A program made the translations under genes and the position numbers. From Phymatolithon calcareum (Eukaryota; Rhodophyta; Florideophyceae; Hapalidiales): DNA of 64,000 bases. Under the pieces are notes generated by a model. It was given only the letters and a program-made list of their open reading frames with translations, did not search any database and was not told where the DNA came from. The stretch is from contig OZ345359.1 of assembly GCA_977006965.1 (NCBI GenBank), forward strand, positions 1 through 64,000. The letters run 5' to 3'. Within the stretch, counting starts at the first letter, position 1; each line of letters starts with the position of its first letter. Positions 21,650-33,490 of this stretch are shown piece by piece.

Positions 21650-21940
21650 TATCTTTCGTGACCGCCGCTGCTTTTGAACTGTCGCGACCGCCGCCACTTT
21701 TGAACTGTCGCGACCGCCGCTGCTTTTGAAATGTCGCGACGGCCGCCGCTTTTGAACTGTCGCGACCGCCGCTGCTTTTGAACTGTCGCGACCGCCGCTG
21801 CTTTTGAAATGTCGCTACCGCCGCCGCTTTTGAACTGTCGCGACCACCGCTGCTTTTGAACTGTCGCGACCGCCGCTGCTTTTGAACTGTCGCGACCGCC
21901 GCTGCTTTTGAACTGTCGATACCGCCGCCGCTTTTTTCGC
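21650..21940. repeat. 26-bp tandem repeat, about 11 copies
   Basis: The unit reads GCTGCTTTTGAACTGTCGCG plus ACCGCC, with GCCGC and AAATG variants. A period of 26 is not a multiple of three, so the peptide cycles through all frames every 78 bp (SSGGRDSSKAAAVATVQK on the minus strand). It lies just upstream of the helicase gene. Confidence 0.75.
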
Positions 21941-22148
21941 GGCAAGTCCGCTGCCGGTTTCAAATTTCGCCTTTCCCAACGCTTTAAGCACAGGAGCGTC
22001 ATCGGTTTGATTCGTCTCCGAGCGCCATAGCCGGAGTCTTGCATGCACCCCAGTTGTCATCATCGTTCCTTCTGAAGTCCCCGATCTACCGTGGCTGGTA
22101 TTCGGCGAAATTCGTGGCCGCTTATGCGAAGCAGTGCTTCGACGCAAG

Positions 22149-25100
22149 ATGAAGAGAACGAGATCAGAATCTACGCGATTGGGCATAGAAAAATCTGCAA
22201 AGCGAAAAACCCTTCAGAATGACACACTTCACCAGTGCCTTCTTGACCAGGAGAGCGAAATACCGCGATCGGCACAGGGTGAAAACTCGAGAAGAGCAAA
22301 TCGTAGACTTCTGAGTATTCGGCTTCTGCCTCAATATCCGGAAGTGTTTGCAGTTTTAGAGCGATTCAAAAACAGAAAGATTTTTAAAGCAAGCGAGCAC
22401 GTGAAAGCGGGAAACACCGGTCGGGGAGGAGTCTTGTGCATACATCTCATTGCAGCTTTGACAAACCCTGTGTCAACGATTCCAACAGCGCTGAAAGAGC
22501 AGCTTTCTGGAAGACGGCGAGGGAGAGCGAAAGAAAGCCTGTTAGGGCCGGCGCCGGAATTCGAGCGGTACGACCAGAATCGCGCTCTTCTTGCGTGTGC
22601 GAAGCGGCTATCAGTGCAGGTAAGGACGTACTCTCTCCGGTTTTTCTTCAATGCCGCTCTTGTTGTTGCGACGTGTCTTGGACAACTACGGAAAGGAACG
22701 TTTGAATCACTCCACGGGCTTATCACGGCACTAGGGAAAGCAGCTGACATGGACCTCGAAAAAACGTCTTTGAAAGATGAAGGGCACAGCAGAAATCCTG
22801 TCGAGAGAACGTTATTAAGGGATGGATGGACGCTGGTGCACAATCTTATCGGAGACGAAATTTTGAGCAAGATAAGATCCCTGCAATCGACAAAGAATAA
22901 GAAACAATGGAACAAAGTGAAGATTCCTGAAAGTACGATGAAAGAGTAGAGTAGAGGATGGGCGAAAAAATCCGTACTCCACATGGGCTCCTGGATCTAC
23001 TCTGAGCTAGTTCGCTACACGAACCGCATTGACAGAGAGGAGCTGTACGACGAGTACGTGACAAAAGCAGTTCCTGTGCTTGACAGGCTCTTGAAAAAGA
23101 TTGTGCACTACATGCAGCTCTCGTTCGAGGCGTTGGACTCTTCCATAACGAATAGCGATTTTCGGACGCATATTATGGACAACGATGGACGTCAGTATCT
23201 TGGTTATATGCGCATCGACGCGAAGACTGGATTCTTGAAGCCTGACGGTCGAAAAAGCGAAAGGTGAAAGAAGAAACACAGCGTCGACCCTGATGAGGAA
23301 ATCGAGATAGCAGAATGGCAGCAGAATTTACAAGACGCTATGCAGCTACTGAAGGTTGGCGAAGACCCTGCGGAAGAAGACGTTATTGCTAGCGAGGAGC
23401 TGCTCGCTCAAGACAACAATCCTTCAATACTTCACGTTTCAACAGTCGATGACGAGGAAAGACTGGAGCAGGAAGATACTCAGCCACCATGCGCACCACC
23501 TGCCTCTCCAAATGTGGAAATAGTTCCGGACCCGGACCCCCCCGTACCGGATCCAGCAAACCCGTCATTTCAAGAAGATGTGGAAATAGAAGATGACAGT
23601 CGGCGCGAAGGTGTACGTCGAGAGTATAACAGGCATGACGGAGAAGCAGAACTCGGAGAAGCACAGCAGTCGGTGGAAATTGGCGAAGACGAGATGAATG
23701 CCGAAACAAGTGAAGCACGACGAAGACGAAAAGCACAACAAACACAACAAACACAGACCGCGGATACTGGTACAGACGAGGTCGACTCCGATGACGCAGC
23801 CAGCGTTGAATTTGTTTCTGAACGTCTCGTACCTCAAGATTGGGAGGAGTATGTGATAGGACCGTTCTCTTTTGTGGCTTCTTACAAGTCCGACGAATAT
23901 TCCACGCTGCGTCGTATACGATTAAAGCCCGAAGAGAATGTACTGGGCCTAATTCTGGAATATATTTTGAACATTCACGTGAGCAAGACAAGACCAACGG
24001 CACTACCCACTGAATACCCGCTTTTTGACAGAAAGGACGAAATGGACATTTATCTTGGGCGATTACTGAACGGCACAGTGATTGACGGAAGCGTTATTAT
24101 CCGGAATGACGCATCAAAGTACACCAACTTCAACAACTTTCGATCGCACTGGTGTTTCATAGCCAGAATTGAGGCGCTAGGGACTGTGCTGACGGCTCTT
24201 GCAACAAACTTGGATGCTGCCAGACTTCATCTCGAGTGTAGTATCAGTTACCACGCGCATGCGGGGCTCCAGCCGAGTAATGGAGTGCCTCGTCCTCTTG
24301 CTCTCCTCAAGCTGCGTCTTGATATTGTTACCTCTGATAACACTATGCGCGCATCCGGCATCGGCCCTGAAGTTATCCAGCATGCAAAGGCATCGCGTTT
24401 ATGCGTCGCTCAAATTATTTGCAAGTTCAAGGGAAAACAAGCGATCTCCATCCCATTCCTAACGTACTTGAAAGCGACAAGCATTATCTACAATCCTGAA
24501 GATCCTGGAGTTGCCGAGGGCAAATCTTTGAGTTTCGTCATCAGCGACAGCGTACGCGAGATCCTGCATGATCAAAGCAAGGAAATTCCGGGACCTTACT
24601 CCATGTTTCCCGTTGAAGGCAGCGGCACCGACTATAACGATCACGCTATTCATATTGTTCCGCTTGAAAATTTCTCGGGTCAGGTCCGCATGCATAAGTC
24701 GTTGTATAAGCTAGACGCGATTCCACCTGACGCTCAAAAACGTCTTTGTGACATTGAAAGCTCCCTTGAATGCGAGTCTCCTGCACATGATTCGACCGAG
24801 GAATATGTCAAAGAAGCAGAGCACATAACGAAGAGATATTTCGCCGAACTACCTGCGCAAAGCTCCGAAGATGCAGGAATAGACGCGGGATGTCTGCGGT
24901 ACATACGCTACGTCAAGGAGATGGACGGTATCAATCGAAGTCAGATGCACGCTGTAAGAGAGACTTTGAGAGGAATTGGGTGTGGTCATCCGCGGTCCAG
25001 CTCGTTGTCACTAATGCAAGGACCACCTGGAACTGGTAAATCGTCAACTATCATTGTGCTCATCGGGGCGCTATTGCATCACAGTCGTTATGGTCACGCG

Positions 25101-27101
25101 GTTCGTCGGCAAGTGAATCACAGAAGAGTTGTGGACAGGTTATGGCGACATTGTGGGGACTCAAGATCATTTCAAATCCTCGTCTCAGCAAGCTCGAACA
25201 AAGCAGCGGGCTTACTACTACGTAATTTGCGGGAGGAAGGCGTCTTTGATATGAAGGGAGGAACACTTTACCCTTTCACTGTACGCCTGTATTCTCGCCA
25301 TGCTGTTCAAGAAGCCGAACATGGTGGCAAGGAAAACATCTACTCTTATGTTACCGAAGCATGCAAATACGACAAAGAGATTATTCACCCGACGTCTCCA
25401 GGACCGTCCCACCCGTCACGTCACGCAAAAGATATGCTGGCAAGGGAAGTTGTGGTTCTTGTTACTACAACAGCAATGTTGTCAAGCGCTGAGTTCAGAG
25501 ATCTTAATATTCGTGCGGACATTCATATTTCGGACGAAGCTGGGCAGACAGGAGAGCCTGAAGAGCTTACGGGACGTGCTTGCACAGCGGCTATGAATGT
25601 ATACGGGCGGCAGCACACTGTTCTTGTTGGCGACCCTTTTCAGCTACCGTGCCAGTCGCATTTCAAGACGTGGCTGGACAGAATGGATACACGACATGTG
25701 CCAAATCGCAATGAGTTGGTACGGAGGTATCAAGTGCAAATGCGCTCGTGCTTGGAAAGACTATCTAGGCGAAAGGGCGAGACAATGCATCTTCTGAACA
25801 AGAAGTACCGCATGCAAAAAACAATCGGGTACTTCCACAGCTCAATTTTCTACCAAAGCAAAGTGGAGCAAGGCACTTTGCAGCGACCGCTAGAGCCGTA
25901 CAACTGCGGGCCATCCGATGCACGACGAGAGCAGAGCGGAAGCGATCCGTGGTACGCAGAACCCTGGTTCCCACCTTGTGTTGTCATCGACACGAGCTCT
26001 ATTCCGTTAGAGGATTCTGGCGAGGAGCTGTACAACAATGTTGATCATCAACTTTGCAACCGGCTGGAGAAGGATATTGTTTTCAGGGTACTGGATGATG
26101 TGCATGAACTGAGGCGTGACATTTCGGGCAGCAATTTCGTTTTGGAGAACACAGCTGTTCTAACCTTCTACAAGGGCCAGCAGAAAATGCTGCAAAATGC
26201 TTTTGCACACGAGCGCAATGGACGATGGCGAGGGATTGCTGTGCATTCAGTTGACAGCATTCAAGGGTCTCAGGCGGAAATTGTTATTCTCTCTTGCGTG
26301 CGGGCGAATGCAGATTCAAGCGTGGGATTTCTAAAGAACAAGAATCGGGTAAATGTCGCCGTCAGTCGTGCCAGGAACCTGCTGGTAGTCATTTGCCACT
26401 CGGAGACGTTTCGACCGCGCTCAATGAGCGCAGAAACATGTTTGGGCTTGGTGTTGACATGGGGGAGGACACGCGGATCTGAGATGGTCCTCTGCTCGCT
26501 CTTCGGAATAACGGCATCAGTGTGCTCCCTTTTCCTGCGATTCGGACGCAGAATTCTTATTCGTATACTTCGCAGTGACATTCACGCGGCCGTGCGGATG
26601 CCGACAGAAGAAGAGAGTGAGAGCTACAAGCTGGCTATGGCGGAGGAATATCCATTTCTAGCCAATGTTTTCGCCGCCGCCGATGGTTTGAAAATTCGTC
26701 TCGCACAGGCCGGGGACTGTGTGATACAGAATATGTTTTACAACGGCTGGACCCACGATCACTACGTCAGCAATGTGTTTGTTTTTGTTCCTTCCGGCGT
26801 GATCGTTGCTTGCTGTATAAACGCACCAGGACCCTGGCATGATTCGCAGATTGCGGATTTTGGAGGTGTTTACGATAAGCTCCAACAAAAATTTATCAAG
26901 AATGGCGGCCAGTGTGTTGTCGATGCTGCATTTTCTAAAGGAGATTATCCTTTCTTGATTAAGTCTGTGCAGGACCACTTGCTATTAAGCAGCAACATGA
27001 CCGAGATCACTGCGGCGCGGCAGGCTACTTCCTTGCGTTCACGGCGTTGCGAAAGACGACAACTTCACGAGAGCTTCTCAAACGCCTCAAGATCCAGCTA
27101 G
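22149..27101 (+). pseudogene. SF1 helicase fused in frame to a Harbinger-type DDE nuclease
   Basis: One frame runs from the ATG at 22,149 to 27,101 (1,650 codons) with only two stops, TAG at 22,947 and TGA at 23,265. The N-terminal 400 codons are unrecognised, followed by an acidic linker (23.4-23.8 kb). An UPF1/NFX1-like SF1 helicase then shows motif I GPPGTGKSS (25,020), DEAGQTGEPEE (about 25,535), VGDPFQLP (25,627), NKKYRMQ, DSIQGSQAEIVI and NVAVSRARNLLVVI (about 26,350). After a short joint it continues as a DDE_Tnp4-like nuclease: AADGLK, YNGWTHDHYVSNVFVF, NAPGPWHDSQIADFGG, VVDAAFSKG. The third acidic residue is probably in the CERRQL region, and the true C-terminus seems shifted out of frame near 27,080. 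It is probably a mobile-element gene or a fossil fusion. Confidence 0.75.
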
Positions 27102-27261
27102 AATATTATTACGTACTTGCATCGCATGGACGAGGATCTACTCATCTCATCTGCAGCGCATCTTTTTGATCACCTATGAATGAAGTGCACGAGGCAGATC
27201 ACTGCACTACTCCGACTGAGAGAAACGCGCCGTAGCGAAAATGATAGAAATGTGTCGTACA

Positions 27262-27303
27262 ACACATTTGGTTTATAGAGGGAAGCTCTATGACCAAATG
27301 TCG
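27262..27303. repeat. Hairpin downstream of the helicase-transposase gene
   Basis: ACATTTGGTTTATAGAG pairs with CTCTATGACCAAATGT around GGAAG. It could be a terminator-like or transposon-end structure. Confidence 0.45.
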
Positions 27304-27378
27304 CGCGATTTGCACATTTTGCGTGTCACAAATCGACGACACGAGACAAATGCACCGGGCGTGACGACGCATTTTGTG

Positions 27379-27405
27379 CAATTTGTCATTTTCAGGAATG
27401 ACCCA
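27379..27405 (+). repeat. Right member of a 27-bp direct repeat
   Basis: Same sequence as 21,584-21,610 with G for A at the seventh base. Sequence on both outer sides and both inner sides is unrelated, so the match is limited to these 27 bases. Confidence 0.6.
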
Positions 27406-27673
27406 CTACTTTAGCCTCCAAAGCTTCCCAAATTTAAGTGTCGAGCCTAATCACTCTCCGCACTCTGTGCAACGTGTACAAGCCGTGCTGACGTGATCAT
27501 TTCTCTGGAGAGCATGATTTAACCTGAAATGCCTTCTATCATATCACTCGCCGCATTCCATGCAATCTTGTACTCCTGCAGTTTCTTCAGGACCAGTCTA
27601 TGATATACCGCAACAAATTTGTTCATGTTCATGTTGGCCTATCATAGGATTTTTATCATACAGTAGATTACTC

Positions 27674-28079
27674 TAATTAGTGCCACCCTGTGCCACACAA
27701 AAAAAGTTGGCACTAATTATAGTCGCGCACTAAGCGAAATTGCGGAACTTTATGATACTCCGCGCCTGCGCCACGAGCGGCAATGCCATCCTCGCACCTC
27801 CGACCAGGACGTCGCCAAACTCCCCAGCCCGCTACTGCATGCCGCGTTGCAAAGAGCCGCCCTGACGGTTCTTCAACTTGTCCCCGGCGATCGAGCCCTC
27901 CAATGATGGCCCTCTAAGCCTATAAAGCCCTGGCCCGTTTGAGCCATGGCAACTCTCATGCGCGCCCGGGGTTTCCTCGTGGATGACGAAGTGATCCTGA
28001 CCTTTCAATACTGTAATTACATTACAGCATGAAAAAAGGTATGATACTCGTGCCATCGCCGGCGAGGTGGCACTAATCA
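27674..28079. mobile_element. 406-bp MITE-like inverted-repeat element
   Basis: The ends are TAATTAGTGCCACC on the left and GGTGGCACTAATCA on the right, 13 of 14 paired. A second TTGGCACTAATTA lies 20 bases inside the left end, making a local hairpin. The inside is GC-rich and has no gene. The ATTAGTGCCACC tip also appears at about 18,485, inside the sequence present in only one subtelomeric copy. No target duplication was found. Confidence 0.45.
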
Positions 28080-28730
28080 CCGTGGAGCACTATTAAATCT
28101 GGCACTATATAGCGACCCCCCCTTTAGCAACAAATTTGCTGCGGCGGTCTATACCGAAACCGGCACTTTGTTCGCCAAACGTGTTCACCATTCCCGCCCT
28201 TTTCGATAAGCAGAAAACTTGATGAGGGATTTTGTCGTACTGGGGTAATACCACAACCGATGACATTTCGTTTACACCGAAAAGCAATCCTCTGAAAGGG
28301 CATCATCCGTTCCTAAGGCTCTCCTTTCTCCGAACGACCACTCCTACTGCAGGCAAAGAGTTTGGGCTTCTGCCCAATCTCTTTGTTTGGTCATTAGTGC
28401 CTGATCATCGAAGGCTGAGCAAGTTGCGTTCTCGTTGGTTTTGGCTATCGAACCTTTGATCGCTTGGGAGCACTCAAGACTTATGGAGCCTTCTCAAAGC
28501 GGCGTTCCTCCTGTCGGTAATTCCGAATGTACTGAGAGTACAGCTACATCCGCGAGAGTTGGTGCACTTGCAGCACTCTTACCGCGCCCGACATTCAACA
28601 CGGAAGCGAGGGCGGGCTCCAATCTACAAAATGCATCTCTTGCAGGCGTGGAAGTTGCAGACATAGTGCAGTCGGCCTCTCCGACAGGGCGGAACGAAAG
28701 TCAAGCAGGGGCCTCTCTATCTACTTCGCT
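28080..28730. other. Intergenic stretch with a short unrecognised minus-strand frame
   Basis: The minus strand from 28,287 to 28,105 reads MSSVVVLPQYDKIPHQVFCL and then a basic Gly/Lys-rich end. It may be a gene fragment but matches nothing recognised. The rest shows no structure. Confidence 0.25.
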
Positions 28731-29119
28731 TGACCGGCGATCGCTTCTTGCAGTGCGACCGCTGCTGCCTCCATCGACGAGAGGTACTGCACATGGCAAC
28801 AGTTACGAATGCACATGCGGCCTTGCCCGTCTTAGATATAGCCCCTCGAAGGCCGACATTGGCGACCATTATTGCCTTCGACGAAACGTTGATGTCGGTA
28901 GCAGTGCAGTGTCCCGTGCTGTTGCTGAATCGTCGGAGGGGGTTCGATAGGGCTAGTCCCGTGGAAAATGGTCATCAGGAGCCAATGACCGATCGAGAGT
29001 ATGAAAAAACCAACAAACACACAGAGTTAACCTCTTTCCCGGAAAAAAAAGGTTGTCGGATTTGTTCGCTCGGCGGATGTCGGCATGTTGTATGTAAGAA
29101 TTTCTACGCTGTGCTGTAG
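28730..29119 (+). CDS. Unrecognised Cys-containing ORF
   Basis: 129 codons open on +, beginning at a CTG-like position inside a longer overlapping frame (28,435-28,950). Its start is therefore unsure. It has CDRCC and HRREV near the beginning and CRICSLGGCRHVVC near the end, which could bind zinc. It may be two gene fragments read together. Function unknown. Confidence 0.25.
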   Translation: MTGDRFLQCDRCCLHRREVLHMATVTNAHAALPVLDIAPRRPTLATIIAFDETLMSVAVQCPVLLLNRRRGFDRASPVENGHQEPMTDREYEKTNKHTELTSFPEKKGCRICSLGGCRHVVCKNFYAVL

Positions 29120-29161
29120 CCAATGGCATTCGCAGATTCAATTTCGCTATGATAAAAAAAC

Positions 29162-29950
29162 TCAACATGAACATTTGTTGCGGTATAGACTGGGCCTCAC
29201 CCACGTAAGGATGACAGACGCCGTCTTCACAACATCATGGTTGGTTCGTTTCATCGCATGCAAATAATTCGGCGTATTACCAGCGCTCCAGCATTGCAAC
29301 TCCGCAGAAAGCTCATCCAATCCAGCTATCGGGACCCCGCCGGCAATAAGCGCTTCTTTTCCTTCCAACGACAGTTTCTGTATTTTTCCAAGCTACATCA
29401 CCAACTTGCGTATCAGCTCTGCGTTCGCTTCGCCGTCTAATTTTTCGCGCGTTTTTGCCAGCACGCGAACACATCTCGTCACAAAGAATCGCAGCGGGTG
29501 TGACCACACCACAACCTCAACGACCTCAGCTTCCTCGGCCTTTTTTTCCTTATGCTCAGGTGGCTCCTCAATTTTCCGCCGCTTTGCAATCATTTCCGAC
29601 ACCGGTTGCATCACCCGCGCTTCATTGCCACACAGTCCTGCCTTCAGAAAGTACTTTCCTTTGCTTGAATCCACCTCCAGCACTGTTGACGTGCAGCTCA
29701 GACGTCGCTGTTTCACTTTGCCTATGGGAGCACCACCATCGCATTCAGCGCATTTCTGCAGCCTTTCGCAAGCTCTCACATGCCATCCGCGCTGATGACG
29801 AGGTTGCCACAGCTCTCGCATAAGACTCTCGTCTTAGTTCAAATAGTCACGCAAAACAGAGAGCACAGAATCCAGCCCGTTGTATCCTTCCTCCACTGTG
29901 AGGTCACGAACAAATCTGGCGTGTTTCCAAGTCCATTCATCGGGCAGTGA
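29162..29950 (-). pseudogene. Unrecognised minus-strand gene with two in-frame stops
   Basis: One minus-strand frame runs from about 29,950 to 29,162 with TAA at 29,836-29,834 and TAG at 29,395-29,393. The pieces read like one protein: DEWTWKHARFVRDLTVEEGY, then a CAEC-containing stretch, then a Lys/Glu-rich stretch (KKAEEAEVVEVVVW), then LDELSAELQCWSAGNTPNY. No domain was recognised. It starts immediately left of the copia RNase H region, where an LTR would be expected, so either the transposon is cut off by this gene or the frame belongs to DNA into which the copia inserted. Confidence 0.45.
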
Positions 29951-29954
29951 GACG

Positions 29955-31955
29955 TCATCTGGACACGAATCGAATAGGATAGAGGATTACCGATACCATT
30001 GTGTTGTTCAATGTTTTGAAAACAACAGGATTGACTTTGGTGAGCGCGTCTGCTAGATTCTGAGATCCAGGTATCCACTGCATAACTGATATATCCCCAG
30101 CCTCAAATGAATCACGAAGACGAGATACAGTAGGACGAAGACGATAATCACGACCCTCGTGTAACGTAGTGGTCGTGGAGTGTAGACCATACGAATCGAC
30201 GGTGAGAACTAGTGGAATTTTCTTGTGCGGAGATATGATGGCCGACATGCATTCCACTAACAGAAGCGAGCGGTCTGCAGACTCTGCAGCAGCAAGTATT
30301 TCGGCGCCTACGGAGGAAAACGATATCCGCGACTGCTTGCAACTGTGCCAATCGAGAACGTGGTAAACAGAGCGGTCATGATGGGGAATGTATAATCCCG
30401 TAATAAATCCTGTTTGGCCGTAAGAGGATGTTCCAGTACCGGAATCTGAGAAGGAAAGAAGCGAGATAGGCTGGAAAGATAAGTGATCGAGGAGAAGAGT
30501 CGGTAGCGAATTATAGAGGAGGGCTGGCGAAAGCTGACGAAGCTGATGGAACGCAGAGTTTGCTTCCTTCAAGTGTTTGACACGAAGACTTCCAACATTC
30601 TACTGGAGTTTGCTGGAAGCAAGTGATGTTTGAGGAAGAACTCCATGGCCAATGTAGTTAAGCTTCCCTGTGAGGCTTTGAAAAGACGTGAGCTCAGCGG
30701 GAGTACATACATCTTCGTGCTGCTTTCGACGAGGGCGCGGAATGTCCAAGGGAGAAATTGTGCTCATGAACTCGATCATGGAAACACGGACACTATAATC
30801 GTCAGATTGCTCAACCAATAGCCTGTTGAACAGCAATTTGCGCTCTGTGAAGAAGCGTCCAATTATAAAGCGCATTGAAATAGCGTCTTTGAATCTTTGA
30901 ATTTCGTTTCGACTTCCGGCGAATAGTAGATCGTCAACTACCTTTGCAATGAGCAGGACAATTTTTGAGTGGTTGTCTCTTAGAATAAACAGCTGCGGGA
31001 CACCCAAAATGGTTTCTAATCCATACTCGGACATCCATTCTTCCACGCAGAGCTGCCAGAGACGTCCTGACTCGACAATACCATACGCAGGTTTGATGAG
31101 CTTCCAGACTTCATCAATATAGTCTGACCAACCTTTTGGTGGGCGCATGAATATATCGCGCTGAAGCGTTCCTGCTTGTAGATAGGCCCCAGAGATATCG
31201 ATGGTAGCTCGCCTGAAATGCATAAGCGCGACCAGAGAAAGGAGTATCCGTATTACAGAAAACTGTGCCGTTGAGGAGTCTTTCATATACTCTTCCTTTT
31301 CTCTGTCGCGGTTTCCGTGTGGAACGAGTCTGCATTTCAGCTTCAGCTTGCCTTGGATACCATCGTTCTTGATTTCGAGGAAATGATGGGAGCTGATTAT
31401 GTTGGATCCCCGTGGCAGGTGTCTAATGCTGACAGGAATGAAGGCTCCTTTGTCGACGTAGTTGCTCTTTTCGTTTGCAATTGCCTTATCGAGAATACAT
31501 CTCGGTGCGAACTGCAATTTAGTTTCCGAGAGATTAGAGAGTCCTATGATTTCTCTTATTCTGTACAGTATCCGTTGTTCGGAGGATTCCGAAGAACAAG
31601 GAATTTCATTAGGACGTCTGGACGGAGATTCTCCAATGTCTTTGGACTGATCGAAGGCGGTTGAAACAGTGCCGATATCCATGGAGGGGACATTCACCTT
31701 CTTACCAGATAAGGAAACGGAACCAAAGAAAGAGCAGAAAAGAGGATGCATGGACCATAGAGCGTGTTCCTCTTGGACAGAAGAGCTGCCGGAATCCCCA
31801 GTGTTATTTCCGGGACTGGAAATTGGGTCTTTAATCTCTGGTACCGGAATTGGGTCATCATCGGGGCCAACGAAAGGAAGTTCTCCGAGCTCAAGGACGT
31901 CGGGCTCGTGAAGGAGTGAGGAGGATGGAGCTAGACGAATGTCTTCGTATGCCAC
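29955..31955 (-). CDS. Copia reverse transcriptase and RNase H, split by a TAG
   Basis: RT spans 31,955-30,600. It shows ISGAYLQAGTLQRDIFMRPP, the EVWKLIKPAYGIVESGRLW core and the catalytic motif as KVVDDLLFAG, where YVDD has become VVDD. After TAG at 30,602-30,600 the same frame continues through NVGSLRVKHLKEANSAF, which is the normal RT-RNase H link. It goes on into RNase H with LDWHSCKQSRISFSS, GAEILAAAE and SQNLADALTK, ending with TGA at 29,955. The TAG replaces what is normally a Lys or Gln. The 150 codons at the start (SSPGNNTGDSGSSS) are the variable linker after integrase. Confidence 0.85.
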
Positions 31956-32128
31956 TTGGAATGGCCGACCCCTGAGCTTCGAAGTATTGCAGATGAAAGC
32001 AAAATACTTTTCTGCTCTGAGGACGAAACCAAGATGCTATTTTCCAAATTTGGTCTATTTCTTGAAATAATAAACCGGAGTCTTTGGAGTTAGGATGTGC
32101 TCGCCAACCGGATGAACGTTCTTTGTGG

Positions 32129-33490
32129 TTAAGAGCAAGCGGAGAGCTCTGCGCGCACCTGTTCGTGATGCGATGTGACTATCTTGTCGGTGAGCGCACT
32201 CTTTGGTAGACAACAGAGGGAAGGTGTATATCCTTTTGGAGGCTCGAAGCTGCTTAAGGTTTTTCCCCCATGGAGCACATGTTTTAGAAAAGTGGCTCTG
32301 GAAAGGATTTCATAGTCTGTCTTGTAAATTCCTCGCACGCTGCGAAGATGCTGTTCATCTTTGACCAAACACTGTACGAAGAGTCGGATGGTAGCGTTAC
32401 CGGATTCGACGGAGCCAATCTTGTTGTGCCGTCGTGCAGGTCTCGGATCAAATGAACAGTGGTGGAATGTGCACATGGATCTAATGACTTCATTGTTAAA
32501 TTCTGGATCTCCGGAAATGGTTCGAGGTGGACCATACACATTGAACCAGTGCGTAGTAATCATTTTGAACACATCGTCCATATCACGTGAAGACATGAGG
32601 ACCGTAGCAGAAAATCCAGTTGCAACGTCTTTCATGTGAAGAATGGGAAGGTTTCCAAGCTCTTGAACGTACATGAAGTCAAGCTGGAGGTGTTCATTGA
32701 AGGTAGCAAGGATCTTGCTTAAGGATACCTTTTTCGCATTTAGCGGACATCCAGTCTGTTTGCAACTAGTGCACTTTGCATATGCCCACTCTAGTGCATA
32801 TTTCAGGGTAGGAGCATAAATTCCGGCTCGTTTACATATGTCACGCATGTCCCGGACAGTGAGGTGTGTGTAAACGTGGAGCTTTGTAGCGAAGTTTTGG
32901 GCGACTTTTGAGTCGGAAATGCTCGGGTAGGATGAGGAAGTGGAAGATAGAAACGGAGCTTCCTTGTCCAGCAAAGCAGAAGAATATAATGATTTTGGTG
33001 GAGGATAAGAATGACTTAAATGCCCTCGATTGGGATGGAACAAGGTGCAAATATTTTCGAAGTGTGTTTTCGTCTCCTGAAGCATATGTAGGAAGAATCA
33101 AGCGGTGAGGAGACAGATTGAGAACATTGGACGGAATTTCGAGAAGATTTTGGTCCCCGAACAAATTGAATCGAGAAAGTATATGATTACCAAGAAGCAA
33201 AGGACCATCACCTTTTGTGAGATAGAAAGGCAGTAGGACATCTCGACCATTGAGACCTGTGGTATTGAGCTTCCACAAAGCTATGGTGAGCTTGGGATCA
33301 CTGCCTTTCGGACCGTAGGCATGGTAGAATGGAGCACAATCAAAAGGATGCAGAACAAGATCAATTCCCATAGCAATAGAAAGGGCAGCAGCAGATTCGA
33401 TTCCGCCGACACTACGCGGACAACCGATGTCAAGGACTGGATTTGGATCCAGAAGGGATGGACTAACGTCGGATGGGGCTCCAACGCCAG
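32129..33490 (-). CDS. Copia protease and integrase, frameshifted
   Basis: Protease reads in one frame from about 33,490 to 32,841: PVLDIGCPRSVGG is the active-site Asp motif (DIG for the usual D-S/T-G) and LLLGNHILSRFN is the ILG-like second motif. Integrase is in a second frame from about 33,085 to 32,129. It has the zinc-binding H...H and CTSC (HVYTHLTVRDM; YAKCTSCKQTGC) and the DDE core LQLDFMYVQ, ISGDPEF and GSVESGNATI. The two frames overlap by about 245 bases, so an indel lies there. A further shift separates integrase from RT. Confidence 0.8.

Noticed and set aside
21649-22044. Minus-strand SSGGRDSSKAAAVATVQK frame as a low-complexity protein
   Set aside because: It is only the 26-bp tandem repeat read through; no gene signal outside the array.
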